Shown piece after piece: positions 5,386 to 13,609 of a stretch of 28,391 nt of DNA. The stretch spans positions 1 through 28,391 of IMG/VR virus record IMGVR_UViG_3300023179_000402; one strand, given 5' to 3'. Under the pieces are notes generated by a model. That model worked only from the letters and a program-made list of their open reading frames with translations. It was not told the DNA's origin and made no database searches. The stretch's first letter is position 1. Each line of letters opens with the position of its first letter. The stretch comes from a virus. The translations under genes were made by a program, and so were the position numbers.

Positions 5386-5954
5386 TACAGTATTGATTCA
5401 ACATGAATGGGAACACCATACTTTTCAAATTTAGGTTCTAAAAAACTAAAAATTTCATTTTTTAAAAAATATTCAAAATCTGATGTATCATATTCTAATT
5501 CTTCAAATTGATCCCCTAAACTCATATTAGGAACCATTTCCATTTGTTCAGTTTCTGAATTAAGCACATACCCATCAACAGTCCCATCAAATATTTGACA
5601 AGTAATATCAACAGTTCCACCAAATTCATCAACACCATAAGATTCAATACCATCTATCTTAAAGTTCATTTTAAGATTTTCATTACCTTCCAAATGAAAT
5701 TTTTTATTTAAAAATTCTTCATTTATTTTTTTTATTAACTTCTCATAACCACCATTATATCTATACCATATTGGTCTTATTGATTGGTGATCTTCTCTAC
5801 TATTTTTTCTAATGTCTGTAACTTGAAATATGATATCATCTAAAGATGGATCTTCACCTTGTCTTTTTTGGTTGTTCCAAAATGAATATAAAAACTCTCT
5901 AAGGTTTTCCTCAGTTAGTTGTCTATATTGTGCTTCTGTTAATATTAGTTTCAT
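5385..5954 (-). CDS. Leader-bearing acidic protein, paralog of the previous gene
   Basis: A 189-residue protein with leader MKLILTEAQYRQLTEEN (L-T-E at residues 13-15). The body begins with a helix containing YSFWNNQ, then IRPIWYRYNGGYEKLIKKI, which lines up with the R-x-x-x-x-YR-x-x-GG segment of the protein at 4831-5385; beta-rich acidic sequence follows (FGGTVDITCQIFDGTVDGYV). No known domain. Stop and next start overlap by one base (TAATG). The start overlaps the stop of the SleB-type hydrolase gene by four bases (ATGA). Confidence 0.85.
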   Translation of the reverse strand: MKLILTEAQYRQLTEENLREFLYSFWNNQKRQGEDPSLDDIIFQVTDIRKNSREDHQSIRPIWYRYNGGYEKLIKKINEEFLNKKFHLEGNENLKMNFKIDGIESYGVDEFGGTVDITCQIFDGTVDGYVLNSETEQMEMVPNMSLGDQFEELEYDTSDFEYFLKNEIFSFLEPKFEKYGVPIHVESIL

Positions 5955-6784
5955 TTTTTCTTTTTTGGTTTTGGTACAACATTACCAAAAATATGATTAC
6001 CTATAACCGCAGTTTTAACCCATTTAGTCGTGTCAGTACTTTTAGACCATTCAGGACTTACATAGTCCGCATAATAAAAGTTCGCACCATTGGTTATATC
6101 TTCAATTGATCCCATACTATTAACAATATCAATCGCGGTTTGCATTTGGTCGTGTTTTTTATATTTATTATAAACTTCTTGTTTTGTTATAGAACCACTG
6201 TTATATGAATTCCACATAGAAAACTGTTTATTTGCAAGTGCTTGAGCGACTACCGTGTTTCCTTTACTAAGATGATTGCTTTCCGCTCTATTTTTTAATA
6301 CATTAGCAACTGCTTGCATTCCTTTTTTAGCGTCTGATTCACCACCAGCTTCACCTAAAAGAGTACAAACCAAAACTTTATTATTATCACTTAATTTATT
6401 AAACAATTCTAAAGCCTTATTAGGTTCTACTTTATCTGTTTCTTTTGTTTCTTTTTCTTTTTCAAGTTCCGAAACTGTTTTTGGTCCTATCTTTTCTCCT
6501 GAAACTACCATTGGTTTAAATAAATCAATGATTGCTTGTTTTGTCTTATCACCATAATACCCTTCAGGACTGTATTGGTCCAAAAGTTTTTTGTTTTTCA
6601 ACATTTTTTGTATTTTTACAATGGCCGAGTTAGAACTATTATTACAATACCCTTTTGTTAATATTTTTCCATTTTTAACATCGTCTAAAGTTATTATATC
6701 GCTAGTCTTAGTACCGGAAGGACAAGGATTATCCGATTCCATTATTAACATTTTATATTGACTTTCTGTAATAATTATTTTCAT
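5951..6784 (-). CDS. Leader-bearing SleB-type cell-wall hydrolase
   Basis: A 277-residue protein in three parts. Residues 1-17 are the leader MKIIITESQYKMLIMES (I-M-E then Ser). Residues about 40-110 look like a peptidoglycan-binding domain (SAIVKIQKMLKNK ... GYYGDKTKQAI). Residues about 131-267 match the cell-wall hydrolase SleB family (Hydrolase_2): LLGEAGGE with the likely catalytic Glu145, AVANVLKNRAESN, QFSMWNS, TNGANFYYAD, and IGNHIFG near the end. The family cleaves peptidoglycan glycan strands. There is no signal peptide or holin nearby. A wall hydrolase with the same leader as its unknown neighbours fits a virion protein used at infection better than a lysis endolysin. It is coupled by ATGA to the genes on both sides. 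Confidence 0.88.
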   Translation of the reverse strand: MKIIITESQYKMLIMESDNPCPSGTKTSDIITLDDVKNGKILTKGYCNNSSNSAIVKIQKMLKNKKLLDQYSPEGYYGDKTKQAIIDLFKPMVVSGEKIGPKTVSELEKEKETKETDKVEPNKALELFNKLSDNNKVLVCTLLGEAGGESDAKKGMQAVANVLKNRAESNHLSKGNTVVAQALANKQFSMWNSYNSGSITKQEVYNKYKKHDQMQTAIDIVNSMGSIEDITNGANFYYADYVSPEWSKSTDTTKWVKTAVIGNHIFGNVVPKPKKKK

Positions 6785-8292
6785 TTACAAATTACTTTTT
6801 CTTTTTCATTATATGGGACTTTTTTTACTGTCGGTTCCAATTCATCTTGTTTTCTATATCTATAGGTTTGGATTTCGTTGACCCCCTCTTTTATCTTAAA
6901 TCTAATTGATAATCTTTTTTCATCACAACCTCTTTGTCCTTTATTAGACCAATATAAATCAATATATTCAGTAGGAACTATGGTCTGATAATCATAAATA
7001 ATCCCACCCATTTGTGATTTCACTTTTTCTAAGTATTTTTCAGCATCTGGATTATTTTGAATCCATTCAAATATTCTTTGGATAAGTTCATTATAAAGTC
7101 CAATGTACTCACCCTTAAACGCTATCTTTTCCGTTTCTTTAAAAATTGAAAAGAACTCTGATAAATAACTATCAATAAATGGGTCCATTTTTTTAACCTC
7201 AAAGTTTGTATTACTTGGAAATATGGTTTCACCACTACATGTTAAATCTTTTTGTGTTACAACATCAGCCTTAATATAATAGGACCCTTGTGTGAATGAT
7301 TTTTGAATACATCTTGTTATTTGATCAAATGCAATATCTAATGACCTTTCTTCTGATTTAACAGATGTTAATATGTTAAATAGTGTTTCTTTTGCATCGT
7401 CTTCGCAATAGTGATTCAATCTTAAAAATGTCGCTTTTTTCTTAAAGTGTTCTCCTTCTAAACTTTGTTCATACTTTTGATGTTCTAAAGTCCTAGCGGT
7501 TTTTAATATGTCTTCAAAATTATTAGGGATTTTTTCTGTGTTTCTTTGTTTATTTAGAGCTCTTTTGGTATCTGTTTTATCGTATTTATCATCTTGGATA
7601 AAATCTGATATCAATTTCAAATAGTTTACAGTTCTACCTTCATCTTGTATTGCTAAATCAACAATCACAGGAAGCATCCCGACATTTTTATATCTAAAAT
7701 AGTCATCCAAAACTTCCATCGCAACTTCCAATTCAACTTTATCGTCATCGGCAAGTTTTTCACTTAATTTGTATAAAGTACAAAATGGTTTGTTTTCTTT
7801 TTGATTAACACATAATTTATGTAAAACATTTTTATATTTTTTAGACATCTCAGAAAGAAGTTCATATTGTTTTTCAGATATTATAATGTTTAACCTTTTT
7901 GATTCTTTTATCTTATCTTTTTCTGTTTTTCCTTTATGTGGTATTTCATGCTCCTTTGGTGTAAGATCAATACCTATTTTTTTACCGAATATTATAAGGA
8001 ATGGTGTTAATGGTATTGGTAATGGTATAATTGCAACAATTGTTAAAATTAAAGTCCTAACAACATCTACTGATTGACCTTTAATGAATTTTTTATCTTC
8101 TTCGTTTAAATCAAACTCTCTATCTTTTGCGTATGATTTTACAGCGTGAGTTAATATTTTAACTAATGCCTTTGTTTCTTTAATTTCAGATTGTGCCCTA
8201 TCTCTTACATCTTTAAGTTTAGATAATACTTTTTTAACAATACCTTCTTCACTTTTATCTTTCACCAATAAATCACGTTTTTTAAACTCCAT
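6781..8292 (-). CDS. Membrane protein with LETM1-like segment and an internal leader motif
   Basis: A 503-residue protein. I start it at 8292 rather than 18 codons upstream, because the longer form would translate a terminator hairpin and because TATTTAT lies 4 nt before this ATG. Residues 1-75 are charged helix; 76-107 form a Pro-rich hydrophobic stretch (VVRTLILTIVAIIPLPIPL, then GKKIGIDL) resembling the single membrane segment of LETM1-like proteins. At about 134-148 stands LNIIISEKQYELLSE, plainly the leader motif but inside the protein, with no start codon there. The remaining 350 residues are helical and of unknown function, with several Cys. It appears to be a fusion of a membrane module with a leader protein. 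A cut after L-S-E would free the C-terminal part. It is the first gene of the operon that runs down to 3846. Confidence 0.8.
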   Translation of the reverse strand: MEFKKRDLLVKDKSEEGIVKKVLSKLKDVRDRAQSEIKETKALVKILTHAVKSYAKDREFDLNEEDKKFIKGQSVDVVRTLILTIVAIIPLPIPLTPFLIIFGKKIGIDLTPKEHEIPHKGKTEKDKIKESKRLNIIISEKQYELLSEMSKKYKNVLHKLCVNQKENKPFCTLYKLSEKLADDDKVELEVAMEVLDDYFRYKNVGMLPVIVDLAIQDEGRTVNYLKLISDFIQDDKYDKTDTKRALNKQRNTEKIPNNFEDILKTARTLEHQKYEQSLEGEHFKKKATFLRLNHYCEDDAKETLFNILTSVKSEERSLDIAFDQITRCIQKSFTQGSYYIKADVVTQKDLTCSGETIFPSNTNFEVKKMDPFIDSYLSEFFSIFKETEKIAFKGEYIGLYNELIQRIFEWIQNNPDAEKYLEKVKSQMGGIIYDYQTIVPTEYIDLYWSNKGQRGCDEKRLSIRFKIKEGVNEIQTYRYRKQDELEPTVKKVPYNEKEKVICK

Positions 8293-8296
8293 AATA

Positions 8297-8303
8297 ATAA
8301 ATA
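8297..8303 (-). promoter_or_regulatory. TATTTAT element 4 nt before a start codon
   Basis: Minus strand reads GGTATTTAT-TATT-ATG, with the ATG at 8292. The same word at the same 4-nt spacing precedes four other genes (13605, 15302, 15671, 25443). It heads the 8292-3846 operon of leader proteins. Candidate late promoter or start signal. Confidence 0.5.
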
Positions 8304-8304
8304 C

Positions 8305-8342
8305 CAAAAAAACAAAAAAAGTCAGGAGTTTATCCTGACTTT
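8305..8342 (-). terminator. Intrinsic terminator after the small gene at 8363
   Basis: AAAGTCAGGA (8318-8327) pairs with TCCTGACTTT (8333-8342) around a 5-base loop; on the minus strand it is followed by seven T's, a G and seven more T's. It separates the gene at 8363-8611 from the operon starting at 8292. Confidence 0.92.
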
Positions 8343-8362
8343 CCAAACCTTTAGTTTAAATA

Positions 8363-8611
8363 CTAAAGTCCGTATATTTTTGCTTTTTCACCCATTTGTG
8401 AAATCGCTTCATTAATTGCCTCGTCTTTTGTGTTAAAATTACCTTTTACCAATTTTTTTGCGTGTAATACGTTGTAAACGGTTGATTTAACATCTGCCTT
8501 TGTGAACTTATACTTTGTGTCTTTTTTTGGTTTGAACGTGTCTTTAGCATAGACATCTAAATAACCAACTTTGCAAATGTAGCGTCCCTTGTTTTTTGAT
8601 TTTGTAGCCAT
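8363..8611 (-). CDS. Small basic hypothetical protein
   Basis: An 82-residue lysine-rich protein with no leader motif. It starts MATKSKNKGRYICKVGYLDV and continues with KADVKSTVYNVLHAKKL and EAINEAISQMGEKAKIYGL. No known domain is recognised; the high positive charge would allow nucleic-acid binding. It is a single-gene unit, with a consensus Bacteroidota promoter about 36 nt upstream and a strong terminator downstream, which suggests independent expression, perhaps early and at high level. Confidence 0.8.
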   Translation of the reverse strand: MATKSKNKGRYICKVGYLDVYAKDTFKPKKDTKYKFTKADVKSTVYNVLHAKKLVKGNFNTKDEAINEAISQMGEKAKIYGL

Positions 8612-8646
8612 GTTTTTTTATAAGTTTATAATTGTTAATATTGATA

Positions 8647-8678
8647 CAAATGTAATAACTTTATTTTGAATAATCAAA
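8647..8678 (-). promoter_or_regulatory. Bacteroidota-type promoter (TTTG-N20-TACATTTG)
   Basis: TTTG (8678-8675), 20-nt spacer, TACATTTG (8654-8647) on the minus strand. It overlaps the stop codon of the upstream gene and would give a leader of about 30 nt for the small basic protein at 8611. Confidence 0.78.
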
Positions 8679-9711
8679 TAGTTGTAATATTATATAGTGG
8701 TCTTTTGTTAAATTTAAAATCATATCTAGGTCTCATAAGTACTTCATTTCTGATTCCTAACATTTGAAAAATGTCTAATAACTGCATTCCTATCTCATGC
8801 CAAACTCTACTCATAGTGTCGTAAACTTTATTTTCTTTGTCCACATCAATATATAATATTAACACCGGATCAAAATCACCAATCTTCAATTCATAACCAT
8901 ATAGTTTAAATTCTAATGGAACAAACTCACCAACTGACTCTGAAACTTGAGATAACATTTGAAGTGCTTGTTTTATTTTTTCAATATTATAACCAATTCT
9001 TTTTAGGCTATCTTCTTCTTTAGATTCCGATACAATGGGATGGAAAAACTCCGAATGGGACCGATTAACTATATTAGGAAATGCTCTTTCAACACCATCA
9101 GGAAAAACTGATTTTACAGACATATAACAATCAACATTATCGTTTTCTATAGGAAAATACATTGTATGAACAAACATTATATCATCAAACAAGTTTTCTT
9201 GTTCTTTATAACTGACCCTTGAATAATCTTTGAATTTTATTTTGTATTCATATACTGGTTTTTGTTTTTCAATTTTCCAATCTGTTTCCCTTAAAGATAT
9301 TTCTATACCGTCACACCATTCATAATTTGATGCGTATTCATTGACATCTATTTCAACGGTTTTTTTGAATCTTTCTTCGTTTTCAAATTCTTCATTCAAT
9401 TTCTTTTTTCTTCCTTGACAATGTGCTCTTTGAGAGAATCCTTTTGGATTATTACAGTTAATACTTTTTTTATATTTTTCACTCCATTTTTCTGTGACCT
9501 CTTCTTCTTTTTTATAGTTCTTCCAAAAGTTTTCAAGTTCGTCGTAATTATGTTTTTCTTTTGCTGAATCATAACCACACATATGACATAGATATGGGTG
9601 TTTATCTTCTTTTTCTATTTTCCATGAATGATCGCACTTTTCACAACTAAATTTTTTAGATGTATTTTCTCTAATTTGTTCAAGTTGTTTTTGTGTTACT
9701 ATTACTTTCAT
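8674..9711 (-). CDS. Leader-bearing zinc-ribbon protein
   Basis: A 345-residue protein. Leader: MKVIVTQKQLEQIREN (I-R-E then Asn). Residues 21-48 form a zinc ribbon, FSCEKCDHSW ... LCHMCGYD, with Cys23, 26, 42 and 45. A second conserved block at about 74-104, YKKSINCNNPKGFSQRAHCQ, then basic GRKKK, is one I have seen in other T4-like phage proteins, with two Cys and one His. The last 240 residues are acidic and of unknown fold, ending near GIRNEVLMRPRYDF. The zinc ribbon and basic patch suggest contact with nucleic acid. It is the last gene of a TGATG/ATGA-linked series and ends at the promoter of the gene at 8611. Confidence 0.85.
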   Translation of the reverse strand: MKVIVTQKQLEQIRENTSKKFSCEKCDHSWKIEKEDKHPYLCHMCGYDSAKEKHNYDELENFWKNYKKEEEVTEKWSEKYKKSINCNNPKGFSQRAHCQGRKKKLNEEFENEERFKKTVEIDVNEYASNYEWCDGIEISLRETDWKIEKQKPVYEYKIKFKDYSRVSYKEQENLFDDIMFVHTMYFPIENDNVDCYMSVKSVFPDGVERAFPNIVNRSHSEFFHPIVSESKEEDSLKRIGYNIEKIKQALQMLSQVSESVGEFVPLEFKLYGYELKIGDFDPVLILYIDVDKENKVYDTMSRVWHEIGMQLLDIFQMLGIRNEVLMRPRYDFKFNKRPLYNITTI

Positions 9712-10739
9712 CAGATGTACCCATCAAAATTATCATTTATGTTCTTTTTGGTTAAAGTCCAACTTGGGTGGTCAGGTACTCTAAAAGATAACCAATCCCT
9801 TTCACTATTATCCATCATATATGAAACAAAACCTGTATATGAACCCCAATATTGTAAACTCTGATCTGTCCACTGTCTATCTTCATTTTCACTTAAAAAG
9901 GTATAAATGTCATTATAAAAATCTTTTATTTTAATATATTCGTGTTGGATTTTTTTACCATCATACCTATCCTTTTCTTCATATTTCCATGATTTTGGTT
10001 CAAAGTATTCTGAAAGTTCACTCCAAACACTATTATATATTTCATCAGTATATGCACTGTTATATGCATTATTATGGATAGAATATAATTCACTTTTTAA
10101 TTCATTAAGGTCTTTTTTTAACATTTCATTCATCGCATCTTCATCCTTAATAAGTTCCATAACGTTTTCACTATCTATTTTAAAAAACCCTTCAGTTCCT
10201 TGTTCTTCTGAAAACTGGTGAAATAATGCGTCATTATAATCTTTAAGTGGTAGTTCTTGATTTCCAATATTTTTTACAATATAATTTGCTAGGTGTTGTA
10301 AATTTTGTTCATCAAGGTCTTCAATAACATCTCTATAAATGTCATCAGTTGTGTCCCAATAAGGATCCCAAAAGTCTTCACTTAATACTTTTTCAGCAGC
10401 ATCTCTTGAACTAAAGTCTCTCCCTGAATTACTAAATAAATTTGCCAGTTCTTCTCTTTCTCTTAAATAAAGATAATACCCACCTTCCATTGGATAAACG
10501 TCAGTAATTAAGTTATCACAAATATATTTTAATGTTTCTTCAGGGTATTTTTCTAACTTACGAAGTAATATTATATTTTGCCACTCATCATCAACATTTT
10601 CATAATCTAGTTCACCTTCTAAACCATTTTTTTCTAAATAATCTAAAAAAGTTTCAAAATCATTGTTGAAATAGGCACCAACCTCATCCCAATTTCCATC
10701 GTTAAATTCATCAAGTAGTTCTCTTGCCGCTTCACTCAT
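9711..10739 (-). CDS. Very acidic hypothetical protein
   Basis: A 342-residue protein rich in Asp, Glu, Asn, Tyr and Trp. The N-terminus MSEAARELLDEFNDGNWDEV lacks the TES leader, although L-L-D-E occurs at 8-11. Helical repeats rich in D-(D/E)-x-Y follow, for example ENVDDEWQNIILLRKLEKYP and EDFWDPYWDTTDDIYRDVIE. The C-terminal part has RDWLSFRVPDHPSW. No family recognised. Extreme acidity recalls DNA-mimic or charge-shielding proteins, but this is speculation. It overlaps the zinc-ribbon gene by one base (TGATG). Confidence 0.8.
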   Translation of the reverse strand: MSEAARELLDEFNDGNWDEVGAYFNNDFETFLDYLEKNGLEGELDYENVDDEWQNIILLRKLEKYPEETLKYICDNLITDVYPMEGGYYLYLREREELANLFSNSGRDFSSRDAAEKVLSEDFWDPYWDTTDDIYRDVIEDLDEQNLQHLANYIVKNIGNQELPLKDYNDALFHQFSEEQGTEGFFKIDSENVMELIKDEDAMNEMLKKDLNELKSELYSIHNNAYNSAYTDEIYNSVWSELSEYFEPKSWKYEEKDRYDGKKIQHEYIKIKDFYNDIYTFLSENEDRQWTDQSLQYWGSYTGFVSYMMDNSERDWLSFRVPDHPSWTLTKKNINDNFDGYI

Positions 10740-10742
10740 TAC

Positions 10743-11621
10743 TTAAAACTCTATTGGTGGTTCTTCAAACTGAACCGTGTCTTTATCTAAGATAGTATAT
10801 TTACCAATCTCATTCTTAAATATATAAATATCTTCTTTATCGTTAGATGCAAATATGAAATAATCGACTGGTTTTTTGTCTAAGTTTTTAATATTATAAC
10901 TTTTAACTTTATAGAATTTACCAATCCTTTCAAACTTAGTTAAAGGTTTTACTTGAAACTTTGCTAACTTTCCTGTTTTTACGTGTTCCATAACAAAATC
11001 AACCCCTTCTCTGTCTGTTTTAGAACCAGGAACTGACCTACCTTTTAATTTCCAATTTGGTAGGTTTTCTAATATTTTAGAAAGGTAGTCATATGCCTTT
11101 CTTTCATTTAATTCTCCTTGATAAAGTGATTCAATATTTTTTTCAATTAATGAGTCAAGTATTGGTCCATCTTTGAATATTTTATTTCTATTTGTGGACA
11201 TCCACTTAATAAAATCTTCCAAAACATTAGTGTTATTAAGTAAATTACCGGTTTCTTTTTCATATAATCCAACAATAGTTCTTCTAACTTGTGGGTTAGT
11301 GTCAAAGTAATTAAGTATTGACCAATCACCACCTTCAGAATCGTAATCAGTCAAACCTTTTTTATTTAGTAAATCAAAAACTGTATGAATACCAACAACA
11401 CCTCCACCACCACCAGGTCCTCTACTTCTATCACTACTCCAATTTGTTTTATATAAGTCTTTTAAAATAAAATAAACTTTCTCTTTAAACCTTTTTGTAA
11501 ATTCATCTGAATTGATGTTTATTGGTTTTCCTTCATCTCCATCAAATAAAGAGAGTTGGTCATCATTTTCAACCAACATCAATTTTTTAATTCTATTTAT
11601 ATTTTCTTGTAAATTTTCCAT
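10743..11621 (-). CDS. Leader-bearing PD-(D/E)XK-like nuclease
   Basis: A 292-residue protein. The N-terminus MENLQENINRIKKLMLVEND is a second leader type (N-x-x-R-I-K-x-L-M) ending L-V-E before Asn. A glycine-rich loop, RGPGGGGGVVG, follows at about 67-77. At 164-225 the order of conserved residues fits a restriction-endonuclease fold: Glu173 in GELNERKAYDYL, Asp208 in REGVDFVMEH, then FQVKPL with Gln223-x-Lys225, a known variant of (D/E)-x-K. Strands KPVDYFIFASN and IYIFKN complete the core. DNA or RNA cleavage is likely; the target is unknown. A packaged nuclease could attack host DNA or rival phages at entry. Start and the next stop overlap by one base. Confidence 0.72.
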   Translation of the reverse strand: MENLQENINRIKKLMLVENDDQLSLFDGDEGKPININSDEFTKRFKEKVYFILKDLYKTNWSSDRSRGPGGGGGVVGIHTVFDLLNKKGLTDYDSEGGDWSILNYFDTNPQVRRTIVGLYEKETGNLLNNTNVLEDFIKWMSTNRNKIFKDGPILDSLIEKNIESLYQGELNERKAYDYLSKILENLPNWKLKGRSVPGSKTDREGVDFVMEHVKTGKLAKFQVKPLTKFERIGKFYKVKSYNIKNLDKKPVDYFIFASNDKEDIYIFKNEIGKYTILDKDTVQFEEPPIEF

Positions 11622-12385
11622 TATACTAATTGGTATTTTTTTAATTCTACCGTTTCGCTCTCATCGTAATATTGTTCGTGATATAAACTAATTGTTCTTT
11701 CATTAAAATCTATTACAATTCTTCCGTCAGCTCCTTCATTATTTTCCCAACCACTATGATAAACATCAATTATTTCATACCCTAAATACTCAATATCTTG
11801 TGGTAGATCAACAGGTTCATCAATTTGACCACTATCTCCTCCACCATTATAAACTAATTCAAATACACCACCTTCTCCTTCATTTTTATATTTTTTAATA
11901 AATTCAGGATCCAATAGTTTTTTTAAATAAGTGAATTTTTGCCATGGATAAATAGCTTGTGTATTAGCCCACTCTTCAAAAGTTTTCATATGTTCACTTT
12001 CTTGAGAAAGTGTTAGATATCTATCAGCAAAAGTTGTAAAAATTTGTGTTTCTGAATCATAATGAACTTCAAGTCTTCCTGAACCATTGCAATTATCACA
12101 ATCAAATGCGTCATATAAATCATCTTCAGAATCTTTTGCAAATTCTAATGCCATTTCATCTATTAAAATAAAACCAGGGTCTCTTTCAATTTCATTAATT
12201 TCATTTCTTCTATCCCACCCATTTTTTCCTGCGGGTAACGGTGCTTCAAATTGATCATAATATATACTTTCTTCTGAATAAACATATAAACCCCATTCAA
12301 TTCCGTCACCAAAAACTGCAGTCATATAAGCGTTTGGTCTTACAAGTTTTTGTTTTTGTTCTTCAGTTAATTTAATTTTTTTCAT
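11621..12385 (-). CDS. Acidic protein with DUF6878-like C-terminal domain
   Basis: A 254-residue protein. It begins MKKIKLTEEQKQKLVRPN, a leader variant in which the L-x-E site is lost (L-V-R). A half zinc-finger-like CDNCNGSG lies near residue 96. The C-terminal third, YNGGGDSGQIDEPV ... YHSGWENNEGADGRIVIDFN, recalls the DUF6878 pattern (G-D-S-G-Q-I-E and G-G-W-x-x-N-x-G). The same domain layout is present in the protein at 12856-13605. I know no function for it. It overlaps its upstream neighbour by ATGA. Confidence 0.78.
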   Translation of the reverse strand: MKKIKLTEEQKQKLVRPNAYMTAVFGDGIEWGLYVYSEESIYYDQFEAPLPAGKNGWDRRNEINEIERDPGFILIDEMALEFAKDSEDDLYDAFDCDNCNGSGRLEVHYDSETQIFTTFADRYLTLSQESEHMKTFEEWANTQAIYPWQKFTYLKKLLDPEFIKKYKNEGEGGVFELVYNGGGDSGQIDEPVDLPQDIEYLGYEIIDVYHSGWENNEGADGRIVIDFNERTISLYHEQYYDESETVELKKYQLV

Positions 12386-12852
12386 CTTCTTTTTACTTTT
12401 TCAATTGATTCTACTCTATCTTCAGTTACTTCTGTGTCGTGATAATCAGTATCAAAATGACTTCCCTCCCAATATTCATATTCTCCACTTGATTGTAGAT
12501 CGTACATTATATTTTTATCTAAAGGATAATAACTATTCATTCTTGTATTATAAAATTGAGTTTTATACTCCCTAAGAGATTCTGAATGAAGTACATCGTA
12601 TGTTTCAAGTGTTGGCCTTTTGATTGGTTCTGTTTCAAAATTTGGGTTATCTTTATATAGTTTTACAAAAAATGATTTGTCAGTAAAGTCATTTAATTCT
12701 ATACCAAAATAACCACAAACGTTTTCTAACATTTCCATATTTGTTGAATGAAAAGGGTCTTCATCTAAATTTGCCTCTCCATCATCAATTCTTTCTTGTA
12801 TTGCTTCTAATATTCTAACCAATACTTGGTCTGGTATTTTTTCTAATTCCAT
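12382..12852 (-). CDS. Acidic hypothetical protein
   Basis: A 156-residue protein, acidic in the first and last thirds and ending in a short basic tail (EKVKRR). It starts MELEKIPDQVLVRILEAIQE, a helix with L-E-A but not the TES leader. No domain recognised. It lies between two proteins that share a C-terminal domain, with ATGA overlap downstream and a 3-base gap upstream, so it is in the same operon and may act with them. Confidence 0.8.
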   Translation of the reverse strand: MELEKIPDQVLVRILEAIQERIDDGEANLDEDPFHSTNMEMLENVCGYFGIELNDFTDKSFFVKLYKDNPNFETEPIKRPTLETYDVLHSESLREYKTQFYNTRMNSYYPLDKNIMYDLQSSGEYEYWEGSHFDTDYHDTEVTEDRVESIEKVKRR

Positions 12853-12855
12853 AAC

Positions 12856-13605
12856 TTAAAAATTTAATTCTGCTAATTCTACTTCATGTGAAGATTTACC
12901 ATATTCATTGTGTTCCATATAAATGGTTCCTTCTTTAAAATCTACTGTTATCAATCCACTACCACCACTATCTTCTATATGATAACCTTTTTCATATATA
13001 TTAATCATTAAATAACCTAAATCTTCAATTAAATTTGGAGTTACTGTAATTCCAATATTACTAGTACAACTATCATCAATATATTCATTCCAATTTGAAC
13101 CTTCGTATTTTACATTAAAAATTGCTCCTTGTTCTTTCCATCTTTTTAATTGTTCTTTAACCTCTTCTTTGTCTTGTTTTGAATAGGTATCAACAATATC
13201 AGATATATATTCTATATAGTCTCTTTCTTGATTATCATAATAATCATAAGCCATTAGAATTTTCATCTTATTAAATTTTGGATATAACTCAAAATATAAC
13301 CATCCTGTTTCTGTAACGTCATCATAATACATACTATCTATGTGATCCCACAATTCGTCTGTATTAATATCTTTTTTAATAACATACTCAAAAAAAGATT
13401 TTACTAATCCTTCCATATCAACACCTTGTCCTCCACCATAAAATGTTAGACTATCCCAAAATATGTCGTCTGTTAAAACAAAATCACATTCATATACCCA
13501 ACTATTTGAATCAGAATATGCTTGAAGTAAAAGACAAAACTTTCTAAATTCCATCTTTACTTTATCTGTAAATTGTTTTTGTAGTCTTTCTTCTAATGAA
13601 CTCAT
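12856..13605 (-). CDS. Acidic protein sharing a C-terminal domain with the protein at 11621
   Basis: A 249-residue acidic, Tyr-rich protein. Its N-terminal half (MSSLEERLQKQFTDKVKMEF ... VDMEGLVKSFFEYV) is helical and unknown. From about residue 170, NVKYEGSN ... LIEDLGYLMINIYEKGYHIE and GGSGLITVDFKEGTIYMEH follow the same order as EYLGYEIIDVYHSGWENNEG ... IVIDFNERTISLYHE in the 11621-12385 protein, so the two are paralogs over this part. No leader is seen. TATTTAT lies 4 nt before its ATG, so it probably heads the transcript running down to 8674. Confidence 0.8.
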   Translation of the reverse strand: MSSLEERLQKQFTDKVKMEFRKFCLLLQAYSDSNSWVYECDFVLTDDIFWDSLTFYGGGQGVDMEGLVKSFFEYVIKKDINTDELWDHIDSMYYDDVTETGWLYFELYPKFNKMKILMAYDYYDNQERDYIEYISDIVDTYSKQDKEEVKEQLKRWKEQGAIFNVKYEGSNWNEYIDDSCTSNIGITVTPNLIEDLGYLMINIYEKGYHIEDSGGSGLITVDFKEGTIYMEHNEYGKSSHEVELAELNF

Positions 13606-13609
13606 ATTA

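Noticed and set aside
6276-6557. A plus-strand frame opposite the SleB-type hydrolase gene
   Set aside because: Ser/Leu/Phe-rich antisense of a clearly conserved gene; a typical shadow.
8293-8346. A longer N-terminus (18 extra codons, hydrophobic) for the protein starting at 8292
   Set aside because: The extra codons are formed by the terminator hairpin at 8318-8342 and would include the TATTTAT element; the internal ATG is better placed.
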